Positions 1-5,265 of a stretch of 5,334 nt of DNA are shown here, piece after piece (the first letter of the stretch is position 1; every line of letters begins with the position of its first letter). A program made the translations under genes and the position numbers. This DNA comes from Ornithinimicrobium sp. (GTDB lineage: Bacteria > Actinomycetota > Actinomycetes > Actinomycetales > Dermatophilaceae): NCBI GenBank assembly GCA_030145965.1, contig JASKZT010000253.1, positions 1 to 5,334 of the forward strand, given 5' to 3'. The notes below the pieces were generated by a model. The model did not search any database. It was not told where the DNA came from and was given only the letters and a program-made list of their open reading frames with translations.

Positions 1-1136
1 CCGATGTTGGCCACGTGGCTGTGCAGGCTGAGCGCGGAGACGAAGGCCTTGCCCGCGTCCACGCCGCCGGCGATCTCGAAGGCCAGGACGGCGCCGGCGC
101 CGCGGGGCAGGTAGGTCTGCGCGAGGTCGTAGGAGGGGTGGCCGGGCAGCCCGGCGTAGACGACCCGCTCGACCTGCTCGTGGTCCTGCAGCCACCCCGC
201 CACCCGGCGGGCGTTGTCGACGTGCCGCTCGACCCGCAGCGAGAGGGTCTCCACCCCCTGGGCGATGAGGAAGGCGTTGAAGGGCGACACGGCCGGGCCG
301 AGGTCACGCAGCAGCTGGACACGGGCCTTGAGGATGTAGGAGAGGTTGACCCCGAAGATCCCGTCCTTGCCCAGCGCCTCGGCGTACACGAGGCCGTTGT
401 AGGAGGGGTCGGGCTCGGTGAAGCCCGGGAAGCGGTCGTTCTGCGCGTAGTCGAAGGTGCCGCCGTCGACGATGACGCCGGCGATCGAGGTGCCGTGGCC
501 ACCGAGGTACTTCGTCGCCGAGTGGACGACGACGTCCGCGCCGTGCTCGATCGGCCTGGTCAGGTAGGGCGTGGCGACCGTGTTGTCGACCACGAGCGGG
601 ACGCCGACCTCGTGCGCCACGTCGGCCACCGCGCGGATGTCGAGGACCTCGCCGCTGGGGTTGGAGATCGACTCGCCGAAGAAGGCCTTGGTGGTCGGTC
701 GCGCCGCCGCGCGCCAGGAGGCGGGGTCGGTCGGGTCCTCGACGAAGGTCACCTCGATGCCGAGGCGGGGCAGGGTGTGCGCGAAGAGGTTCTGGGTGCC
801 GCCGTAGAGGCTGGGGCTGGCGACGAGGTGGTCGCCGGCTCCGGCGACGTTGAGCACCGCCAGCGTGATCGCGGAGGAGCCGGAGGCGACCAGCAGCGCC
901 CCCACCCCGCCCTCGAGGTCGGCGAGGCGGTTCTCGACGACCTCCTGGGTGGGGTTGGTGATGCGGGTGTAGATCGGGCCGAGCTCGGCCAGCGCGAAGC
1001 GGTTGGCCGCCTGGTCGGCGTCCTCGAAGACGTAGGAGGTCGTCTGGTAGATCGGCAGGGCGCGCGAGCCGGTGGCGGCGTCCGGGGTCTGGCCGGCGTG
1101 GATCTGGCGGGTGGTGAAGTCGGAGTAGGTGCTCAT
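1..1136 (-). CDS. metY: O-acetylhomoserine / O-acetylserine sulfhydrylase (MetY), 3' end cut by window
   Basis: This is a cytoplasmic PLP enzyme of the Cys/Met-metabolism family. MetY joins O-acetyl-L-homoserine to sulfide to give homocysteine (direct sulfhydrylation); many homologues also take O-acetylserine to make cysteine. The 378 visible codons begin MSTYSDFTTRQIHAGQTPD. They include the phosphate-binding YTR (56-58) followed by NPTQEVVENRL, the SGSSA loop (85-89), the cofactor-stacking Tyr111 in SLYGGTQ, ESISNPSGEVLDI (155-167), Asp184 in VVDNT, and the Schiff-base Lys209 in HSATKYLGGHGTS. The reading ends at SHVANI, a family motif, so about 50-60 C-terminal residues are missing (usual length about 430). 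The start is supported by AAGGA (1144-1148) 7 nt upstream. No in-window neighbour belongs to its pathway; it appears to have its own promoter and an attenuator-like leader. The family call is secure. Substrate preference (acetylhomoserine or acetylserine) is inferred from similarity. Confidence 0.95.
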   Translation of the reverse strand, partial: MSTYSDFTTRQIHAGQTPDAATGSRALPIYQTTSYVFEDADQAANRFALAELGPIYTRITNPTQEVVENRLADLEGGVGALLVASGSSAITLAVLNVAGAGDHLVASPSLYGGTQNLFAHTLPRLGIEVTFVEDPTDPASWRAAARPTTKAFFGESISNPSGEVLDIRAVADVAHEVGVPLVVDNTVATPYLTRPIEHGADVVVHSATKYLGGHGTSIAGVIVDGGTFDYAQNDRFPGFTEPDPSYNGLVYAEALGKDGIFGVNLSYILKARVQLLRDLGPAVSPFNAFLIAQGVETLSLRVERHVDNARRVAGWLQDHEQVERVVYAGLPGHPSYDLAQTYLPRGAGAVLAFEIAGGVDAGKAFVSALSLHSHVANI

Positions 1137-1143
1137 GTCGCTG

Positions 1144-1148
1144 TCCTT
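1144..1148 (-). promoter_or_regulatory. Ribosome-binding site of metY
   Basis: AAGGA on the minus strand lies 7 nt before the metY ATG (1136-1134). It fixes the metY start and lies at the far end of the long leader described separately. Confidence 0.75.
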
Positions 1149-1215
1149 CGGAGGTGGCGGGGGGCTGCAGGGGGTGTCACTGCTGCTGGGCCCGTCTCGC
1201 ACAGCGCGGGGTGCC

Positions 1216-1239
1216 GGCGCCCGCTGCGGCGGGGGCGCC
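1216..1239 (-). promoter_or_regulatory. Strong GC hairpin in the metY leader
   Basis: On the minus strand GGCGCCC and GGGCGCC face each other across a CCGCCGCAGC centre. The centre can itself close as CCGC/GCGG, so the whole element can form one nearly continuous stem, either with a small bulge or with a larger loop. No T-run follows, so it is not a classical intrinsic terminator. It could be a pause or attenuator stem, or the partner in alternative pairing with upstream ORF translation. Confidence 0.55.
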
Positions 1240-1279
1240 CGGTGGCGTCACGACGTGGGTCGCGGCTGCGGAGGAGGGC

Positions 1280-1315
1280 TCAGCAGCTGCGCATTCGACG
1301 ACGTGGGGTGCTCAT
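1280..1315 (-). CDS. Leaderless 11-codon upstream ORF ending in Cys, candidate leader peptide of metY
   Basis: The minus strand reads ATG AGC ACC CCA CGT CGT CGA ATG CGC AGC TGC TGA, giving MSTPRRRMRSC-stop. The predicted -10 hexamer (1323-1328) leaves seven bases before the A of this ATG, which is the usual distance to a transcription start. The mRNA would then begin at the start codon and be translated without a Shine-Dalgarno; no SD-like sequence precedes it. Leaderless cysteine-containing upstream ORFs acting as cysteine-responsive attenuators are known in mycobacteria, and Arg-rich, Cys-containing leader peptides are common ahead of sulfur genes in other actinobacteria. Here a Cys codon sits immediately before the stop, with one internal Met and an Arg cluster. 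A role as a sensor of cysteinyl-tRNA (or methionyl/arginyl-tRNA) controlling metY is inferred. An 11-codon ORF can also arise by chance; the promoter position and gene context are what raise confidence. Confidence 0.55.
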   Translation of the reverse strand: MSTPRRRMRSC

Positions 1316-1322
1316 GCGGGAA

Positions 1323-1352
1323 GTTCTAGCAGGGGTTGCGAGACGAAGTCAA
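1323..1352 (-). promoter_or_regulatory. Sigma-70-type promoter of the metY transcript
   Basis: On the minus strand the -35 element TTGACT (1352-1347) and the -10 element TAGAAC (1328-1323) are separated by 18 bp. TTGACT matches the consensus at five of six positions; TAGAAC matches TATAAT at four of six. The element stands out in an otherwise extremely GC-rich region. The start site is predicted at or next to A1315, the first base of the short upstream ORF. Confidence 0.7.
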
Positions 1353-1383
1353 TTCAGCCAGAGGCATCGTGGCGCGCCCCTTT

Positions 1384-1428
1384 CCGAGGATCGTTCGTCA
1401 GTCGTCGGGTCGGTGGAACGATCGTCGG
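1384..1428 (-). repeat. Imperfect 45-bp inverted repeat upstream of the metY promoter, candidate operator
   Basis: On the plus strand the left arm is CCGAgGATCGTTC (1384-1396) and the right arm GAACGATCgTCGG (1416-1428), with a 19-bp spacer. Twelve of 13 positions pair, with one G/G mismatch. It lies at about -69 to -113 relative to the predicted metY start, where an activator or repressor dimer could bind. It could also act as a second terminator stem behind the preceding gene, but the arms are less GC-rich than the region's terminators and the loop is long. I do not recognise the half-site as belonging to a named regulator. Confidence 0.5.
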
Positions 1429-1461
1429 CTGAGCCCGTCCCCCGCGGCAGGCCGGGGCGTG

Positions 1462-1500
1462 CCGGACCCCTCCGGCAGAAGGTGCGCCGAAGGGGTCCGG
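1462..1500 (-). terminator. Hairpin terminator of the beta-propeller lipoprotein gene
   Basis: CCGGACCCCT (1462-1471) and AGGGGTCCGG (1491-1500) are perfect 10-bp complements. Inside them CGGC/GCCG adds four pairs after one mismatch, leaving a 9-nt loop. The stem starts 34 nt after the stop codon of the lipoprotein gene. There is no T-tract, as is often the case for actinobacterial hairpin terminators. Confidence 0.8.
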
Positions 1501-1534
1501 ACGGTGGGTCGGCCCGCTCCGAGGCCGTGCGAGG

Positions 1535-3601
1535 TCAGGGCAGGTCGAGGACCCACCCGCCCTCCATGGTCGCCAGGTCGAAGCGGGCCATGCCCTGCCA
1601 GTCCAGCGTCCAGAGGTCGTCGCCGACGACGAGGACGCGCAGCGGGCCGTCGCCGGACATGCCGGCCCTGGGGACGGTCGGCACCGAGGCGCTCTCGACG
1701 AGGCCGCCACCGTCCACGTCGAGCACCGTGACGCCCGCGAACTGGTCGGCCGGCACGTCGCCGTCCGCGACGCCCTCCCAGTCGCCCCAGCGGGTCATCG
1801 GCAGGACGACCTGCCCGGTGGCCGGCCAGTGCAGGAAGGCGCGGTGGTCGTGCTCCACGGGCGAGGAGCTGTCGGGCCAGGTGAGCACCTGCGTCTGCGT
1901 CGGGGCGGAGAGGTCGCTGATGTCGAACATCGAGACCTGCAGACCCTTCGTCGCGCCGGTCCGCTCGTCCGCGTCCTGGCCCACCCCCAGCAGACGACCG
2001 TCCCCGAGCGGGTGCAGGTAGGCCGAGTACCCGGGGATCTTCAGCTCGCCGGCCACCCGCGGCGCCGTGGGGTCGCTGGTGTCGAGGAGGTAGAGCGGGT
2101 CGGTCTGGCGGAAGGTCACCACGGCTGCGAGGTCGGGGCTCAGGTAGCGCACGGCGCGGATGGTCTCGGTGACGCCCAGCCCGTCGACCCGGCCGCTCTC
2201 CACCAGCCGCTCGTCCTCCTCGCGCAGGACGACGAGCGAGGAGGAGGAGCTCTGGGAGGCGCCGGGCGGGTCGAGCGTGGTGGCCACCCGGAGCACGCCG
2301 TCCTGCTCGTCCAGCGCCCACTGGCTCAGCAGGTGGCCCTCCACGCTGCCCGAGGCCGCCCAGGCGGTGCCGTCCGGGTCGCTGATGTCGAAGACGTGCA
2401 GGCCGGTGCGGTTGGCCGGCCGGCCGCCCGGCCAGAGGGCGTCGACGGCCGGGCCGCCCATCCAGGTCCAGACGTCCCACGGGCTGGTGGCGAGCACGAG
2501 GCGGTCGGGGGAGGCGTAGACCGTGCTGCCGGAGGCGACGAGCCCGGCGCTGGAGCTGGGCGTCGGGGTGGCCGAGCCGAGGTCGAAGGTCACGACGGAG
2601 GTGGTCGAGATGCCGGCCGGGTCGCGGGGGCGGGAGATCTCCTCGCACCCGAGCAGCACGTCGGTGGACAGCACCTGGCCGTCGCCGTCGAGCACCTGCA
2701 CGTGCGGCACCCAGTCGTCGATGGTCGTGGCGCGGACGAGCTCGCGGTTGCGCTCCTGCGCGTCGGCCTCGGCCGCGAGGGTGCCCTTGGTCGGGTGGGT
2801 CTGCTCCAGGCCGGGAGGGTCGGTGACCATGACCATCCGCAGCGCGTCCTCGACCAGGCGGGCGGAGCGGTAGCCGCCCTCGAGCCGCACGGAGCCGACC
2901 GTGCGGGGGGCGGCCGGGTCGGTCAGGTCGACCGTGGTGACCAGCGTGCGGGAGGCCGGGAAGGCGACGAACGTGCCGTCGACCGGCTGGTGCCCGCCGG
3001 ACCACTCCTCGGCGAGGACGACGAGGGTGCTCCCGTGCAGCAGCACCTCGGAGGCGTGGACCGTGTCGGCGCGGCCGGGCAGCCGCACCTCCGAGACCAC
3101 CCGCGCGGTCGCCACGTCGACCACCCGGACCCTCCCGCTGACGACCGTGACGATGATGCTCCCGTCGGTCTTGACGATGTCCGGCTCGTCGACGCCCTCC
3201 TCCTGGACGTTGGTCGTGGAGTGGTCCGGGGCGGCGCCCGAGGCGGAGCCGTCCGAGCCGGCGGACGCCGCGTCGCCGCCGGCCGAGTCCGCGGCCCCGG
3301 CCATGCCCTCCTCGCCCCAGCCCCACCCGCCGGCCCCCAGCCCGTAGGGCCCGACGAGCTCCAGCGCGTTGGCCTGGTAGTAGGTGAGGAGGTCGGCGCA
3401 GTCGTCGAAACCGCCCAGCAGGCCGTAGGAGGCCGGCAGGGCGGTGACGGCGGCGCGGGCGGCGGTGGCGTCCCAGGGCCCGGCGGGAGGCGCCGTCCGG
3501 GTGCCGGTGCCCGGACCGTCCGGGTCGGTCGGGGCGGGCAGGCACGCGGTCAGCGCGAGCGCGGAGGCGAGGCCGAGGACGGTCAGCGTCGGACGAGGCA
3601 T
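1535..3601 (-). CDS. Secreted lipoprotein with C-terminal beta-propeller domain
   Basis: This is a 688-residue exported protein of the beta-propeller-domain family (Pfam Beta_propel type), anchored to the outside of the cell membrane; no biochemical role is established that I can name. The first 20 residues form a lipoprotein signal peptide (MPRP, then a hydrophobic stretch) with lipobox LTAC, Cys20 being the lipidated residue. A Pro/Thr-rich linker and a short conserved stretch with Cys68 (about 45-85) follow, then a Gly/Ala/Ser-rich low-complexity linker (about 87-128). The family signature TNVQEEGVDEPDIVKTDG is at 130-147. The rest is rich in propeller-like strand patterns such as VVDVATARV, FDISDPDGTAW, LLDTSDPTAPRV and FDISDLSAP. 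The ATG is fixed by AGGAGG 6 nt upstream and by the signal peptide directly after it. The same frame stays open upstream through the neighbouring gene, but that extension is antisense-like shadow coding. It lies 80 nt after a PspC-family gene and may share its transcript; a hairpin terminator follows. Confidence 0.93.
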   Translation of the reverse strand: MPRPTLTVLGLASALALTACLPAPTDPDGPGTGTRTAPPAGPWDATAARAAVTALPASYGLLGGFDDCADLLTYYQANALELVGPYGLGAGGWGWGEEGMAGAADSAGGDAASAGSDGSASGAAPDHSTTNVQEEGVDEPDIVKTDGSIIVTVVSGRVRVVDVATARVVSEVRLPGRADTVHASEVLLHGSTLVVLAEEWSGGHQPVDGTFVAFPASRTLVTTVDLTDPAAPRTVGSVRLEGGYRSARLVEDALRMVMVTDPPGLEQTHPTKGTLAAEADAQERNRELVRATTIDDWVPHVQVLDGDGQVLSTDVLLGCEEISRPRDPAGISTTSVVTFDLGSATPTPSSSAGLVASGSTVYASPDRLVLATSPWDVWTWMGGPAVDALWPGGRPANRTGLHVFDISDPDGTAWAASGSVEGHLLSQWALDEQDGVLRVATTLDPPGASQSSSSSLVVLREEDERLVESGRVDGLGVTETIRAVRYLSPDLAAVVTFRQTDPLYLLDTSDPTAPRVAGELKIPGYSAYLHPLGDGRLLGVGQDADERTGATKGLQVSMFDISDLSAPTQTQVLTWPDSSSPVEHDHRAFLHWPATGQVVLPMTRWGDWEGVADGDVPADQFAGVTVLDVDGGGLVESASVPTVPRAGMSGDGPLRVLVVGDDLWTLDWQGMARFDLATMEGGWVLDLP

Positions 3602-3607
3602 GATGGG

Positions 3608-3613
3608 CCTCCT
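3608..3613 (-). promoter_or_regulatory. Ribosome-binding site of the beta-propeller lipoprotein gene
   Basis: A perfect AGGAGG on the minus strand, 6 nt before the ATG at 3601. It decides the start in a frame that is open for another 640 bases upstream. Confidence 0.85.
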
Positions 3614-3653
3614 GGGGGTGAGGTGGTGCGACGACGATGTCCCCCCTCCGACG

Positions 3654-3670
3654 CCGGCCGCATCGGCCGG
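3654..3670 (-). terminator. Short GC hairpin after the second PspC gene, possible weak terminator
   Basis: CCGGCCG (3654-3660) and CGGCCGG (3664-3670) are perfect 7-bp complements around a CAT loop, beginning 12 nt after the stop codon at 3682. No T-run follows. The stem is much shorter than the other terminators here, so it may only partly terminate and allow read-through into the lipoprotein gene, which has no visible promoter of its own. Confidence 0.4.
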
Positions 3671-3681
3671 GTTCCGTCGCG

Positions 3682-4371
3682 TCAGGCGCCGGTGCCGCCG
3701 TCCTTCTTCTTGGCCGCGTTGACGATGTAGTAGACGACGCCCACGGTCACGGCGATGGGGACGAGCCAGCCGATGCCCTCCATGAGGGTGCTCACCATCC
3801 CGAGCGCCGCCAGCCCGCCCAGGGCCAGGATGACCAGCGAGCCGCCGTCGCCCTGGCGCACGCCCTTCTCGACGTGGGTCCGCCCCGACTGGTCGGGCAG
3901 GAGCGCCCAGGCGATGAGGTAGGCGGCGATGCCGCTGCCGAAGAAGAGGGCCAGCGCGACCGCGCCGATGCGGACCGCCGCGGTCGAGACGCCCATCTGC
4001 TTGGCCAGCCCGGCCGCGACGCCGCCGATGATGCCGTCGTCGGTGTCCCGGCGCAGCGGCGACCTCTGCAGGGCCGACAGCCCGCGGTCGAGGCCGGTGG
4101 CGCTGGCGCCCCCCTGCTTCCGGCCGTGCTGCTGGTGCGGGCCCGCGCCGTGGCCGCCGGGCTCGCTGCCCGGGTAGCCGTGCTGCCCGTGGGGCGGCTG
4201 GGCGACGGGCGGCTGCCCCAGCGCGGGGGGTCGCACGCCCCACACGTCGTCACCGGTCTGGCCGCTGCCCGGGGCCGGGTGCGGATGGCCGGTCGGCGGC
4301 GGGGCGCCGTGCGGCGGGGGCGGCGGGACGGGAGGCTGTCGGTCGTCGTGGTCGGTGCCGTCGTGGTTCAT
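3682..4371 (-). CDS. PspC-domain membrane protein with Pro-rich N-terminal tail
   Basis: This is a 229-residue protein. The PspC domain takes its name from the phage-shock envelope-stress component PspC and is widespread in actinobacterial membrane stress and signalling proteins. Residues 1-92 are disordered and rich in Pro, Gly and His (a run of five prolines, many HP and HG pairs), with a DDVWGVRPPAL motif at 41-51. LDRGLSALQRSPLRR (94-108) leads into the PspC domain (about 104-160): GIIGGVAAGLAKQMGVSTA, a hydrophobic helix at about 133-157, and the typical AYLIAWALLPD ending. Two further hydrophobic segments (about 178-195 and 201-218) and a KKK end suggest a three-helix membrane protein. 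It is a tandem paralogue of the upstream PspC gene. The ATG has no clear Shine-Dalgarno, but the tail's similarity to the paralogue supports a start near here. Its job is unknown; sensing envelope stress or scaffolding is inference. Confidence 0.93.
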   Translation of the reverse strand: MNHDGTDHDDRQPPVPPPPPHGAPPPTGHPHPAPGSGQTGDDVWGVRPPALGQPPVAQPPHGQHGYPGSEPGGHGAGPHQQHGRKQGGASATGLDRGLSALQRSPLRRDTDDGIIGGVAAGLAKQMGVSTAAVRIGAVALALFFGSGIAAYLIAWALLPDQSGRTHVEKGVRQGDGGSLVILALGGLAALGMVSTLMEGIGWLVPIAVTVGVVYYIVNAAKKKDGGTGA

Positions 4372-4487
4372 GTCTCAAGACTCTCGCATCGGAGGGGTCG
4401 GCGTCATGGGCGTGCCGGTGTTCCCGGGTCGGACGTGGGGGTGGGCCGAGGTGGTTCCGTCGGCCCTGGTGGGAGGTCGAACGCGTG

Positions 4488-4521
4488 GCGACGGCGGGAC
4501 CCGGACGGGTCCCGCCGTCGC
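4488..4521 (-). terminator. Perfect 15-bp stem terminator after the first PspC gene
   Basis: GCGACGGCGGGACCC (4488-4502) and GGGTCCCGCCGTCGC (4507-4521) pair without a mismatch around a 4-nt GGAC loop. The stem begins 25 nt after the stop of the upstream PspC gene. It separates that gene's transcript from the second PspC gene, which implies that the latter has its own promoter within 4372-4487. I could not identify that promoter with confidence. No T-tract follows. Confidence 0.85.
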
Positions 4522-4546
4522 GGACGGAGGACGCCGTGCGTGTCCG

Positions 4547-5131
4547 TCAGCCGTGGGTGTGGGCCGCGGGGCGTCCCTTCCGCCGCGAGACCACGTACGC
4601 CACGGCGGCCGCCGCGAGCAGGAGGGGCCAGGCCGAGCCGACGGCGCCGGCGACGAACCCGAGCACGGGCAGGGCGGCGAGGCCGACGACGGCGAGCGAG
4701 GCGGGCCGGCCGTCGTGCAGCGCCTGCGTGGCGTGGGTCGCGCCGCGCTCGTCGGGCAGCAGGGCCCAGGCGAGCAGGTAGGCGCCGACGCCGACCCCGA
4801 AGAAGAGCGAGAGGAGCACGGCGCTGACGCGCACGGCGGCGGTGGAGACCCCGAGCCGCGCGGCGATGCCGGAGGCCACACCGCCGACGACCCCGCCCCG
4901 GGTGTTCCGGCGCAGCGGCGAGCGCTGCAGCGCCGAGAGGCCGCGGTCGAGGGTGGGCCGGGCGGAGGCCGCCCAGCCCGAGGCGGCGGTGGCGCCGACG
5001 TGCTGCGTGGTGCCGGGCTCCTGCGGGGAGGTGGGAGGCAGGGCCGGGGGGCGGTTGACGCCCCAGACGTCGTCGGTCCCCGCCTGCTGCGGGGAGGTGG
5101 TCGGGGTGGCGGTGGCGTAGGTCTCGTCCAT
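4547..5131 (-). CDS. PspC-domain membrane protein, paralogue of its neighbour
   Basis: This is a 194-residue protein starting MDETYATATPTTSPQQ. The layout matches its neighbour at 3682-4371. It has a shorter disordered tail (1-60) carrying DDVWGVNRPPAL (20-31), then LDRGLSALQRSPLRR (61-75, identical to the paralogue). The PspC domain (about 71-127) reads GGVVGGVASGIAARLGVSTA and ends AYLLAWALLPD. Two hydrophobic segments follow (about 145-162 and 166-182), with a basic RRK tail end. An in-frame TTG at 5200 would add 23 residues. I prefer the ATG at 5131 because its N-terminus aligns with the paralogue and the extra residues would run through a probable control region. Neither start has a strong Shine-Dalgarno. 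It probably has its own transcription unit, since terminators flank it on both sides. The function is unknown beyond the PspC family's link to envelope stress. Confidence 0.9.
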   Translation of the reverse strand: MDETYATATPTTSPQQAGTDDVWGVNRPPALPPTSPQEPGTTQHVGATAASGWAASARPTLDRGLSALQRSPLRRNTRGGVVGGVASGIAARLGVSTAAVRVSAVLLSLFFGVGVGAYLLAWALLPDERGATHATQALHDGRPASLAVVGLAALPVLGFVAGAVGSAWPLLLAAAAVAYVVSRRKGRPAAHTHG

Positions 5132-5191
5132 GCTTCGAGGATGCCGGGCCGAGGCGGTGCCCGGTGAGCCTGCGGACTCCCCGACCGCTCG

Positions 5192-5205
5192 GGGGGACAA
5201 CCCCC
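5192..5205 (-). promoter_or_regulatory. GGGGG-TTGT-CCCCC palindrome upstream of a PspC gene
   Basis: Five G:C pairs flank a 4-base TTGT centre on the minus strand, 60 bp before the ATG at 5131 and between the preceding terminator and the gene. It could be an operator or a small hairpin in the 5' region; the TTGT could also be part of a -35 element, but I found no convincing -10 at the right distance. In such GC-rich DNA a 5-bp palindrome has weak support by itself. Confidence 0.3.
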
Positions 5206-5221
5206 GGTCCCGGCAGACGCG

Positions 5222-5251
5222 GGCCCCCGACCTCCCAGGAGGTCGGGGGCC
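5222..5251 (-). terminator. Strong hairpin terminator of lpd
   Basis: GGCCCCCGACCTCC (5222-5235) and GGAGGTCGGGGGCC (5238-5251) are perfect 14-base complements with two bases between them, so the real loop is a few bases wider. The stem begins 14 nt after the lpd stop codon. It has no T-tract, like the other terminators in the window. Confidence 0.85.
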
Positions 5252-5265
5252 GTCGGGCGGGTGCC

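Larger units (their letters stand above)
1137..1279 (-). promoter_or_regulatory. Long structured 5' leader of metY, candidate attenuator
   Basis: This is the untranslated stretch between the short upstream ORF and metY. If the promoter call is right, the whole leader is about 179 nt, far longer than translation needs. It contains a GC-rich hairpin (1216-1239). A CAGCAGC stretch (1182-1188) is complementary to the Ser-Cys-stop codons of the upstream ORF (1281-1287). A second copy of a 10-bp direct repeat lies at 1250-1259. I looked for a SAM-IV or SAM-I type riboswitch, which would be plausible ahead of metY in actinobacteria, and did not see the conserved core. The arrangement better fits translation-coupled attenuation. 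This rests on layout and complementarity only; no fold has been computed. Confidence 0.5.

Noticed and set aside
1137..1315. SAM riboswitch ahead of metY
   Set aside because: The start of the leader (ATGAGCACC) slightly recalls the beginning of SAM-IV elements, but I do not see the conserved multi-helix core or a GGCAACC-like segment at the right place. A covariance-model search (Rfam SAM families) would settle it.
15..2021. A 668-codon open frame on the plus strand opposite metY and the end of the lipoprotein gene
   Set aside because: It runs antisense to a clear MetY coding region and a clear beta-propeller protein. Its translation is low-complexity Arg/Gly/Val/Asp-rich, as expected from a shadow frame in very GC-rich DNA.
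1829..3730. A 633-codon plus-strand open frame opposite the lipoprotein gene
   Set aside because: It is the complement of codon-biased coding sequence; no recognisable domain, signal or ribosome-binding site supports it. The same applies to the plus-strand frames opposite the PspC genes (3637-4827, 4355-5167) and the minus-strand frame at 1398-3545.
3602..4243. N-terminal extension of the beta-propeller protein, since its frame stays open to 4243
   Set aside because: The extension overlaps the PspC gene in another frame and is Arg/Pro-rich shadow sequence. A lipoprotein signal peptide starts precisely at the ATG at 3601 behind a perfect AGGAGG.
4375..4389. A four-codon mini-ORF (MRES-stop) ending three bases before the second PspC gene
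   Set aside because: It is too short to distinguish from chance, has no aligned promoter, and no biosynthetic logic links its residues to a PspC protein.
4432..4458. GGAAC-N19-GTC, resembling an ECF sigma-factor promoter for the second PspC gene
   Set aside because: The spacer is one base longer than the usual N18 for such sites and the -10 element is weak (GTC, not GTT). The match is tempting for an envelope-stress gene but not strong enough to annotate.
5132..5200. TTG start at 5200 for the upstream PspC gene
   Set aside because: It would add 23 residues with no counterpart in the paralogue and would place coding sequence over the probable control region; the ATG at 5131 gives an N-terminus that lines up with the paralogue's DDVWGV-bearing tail.
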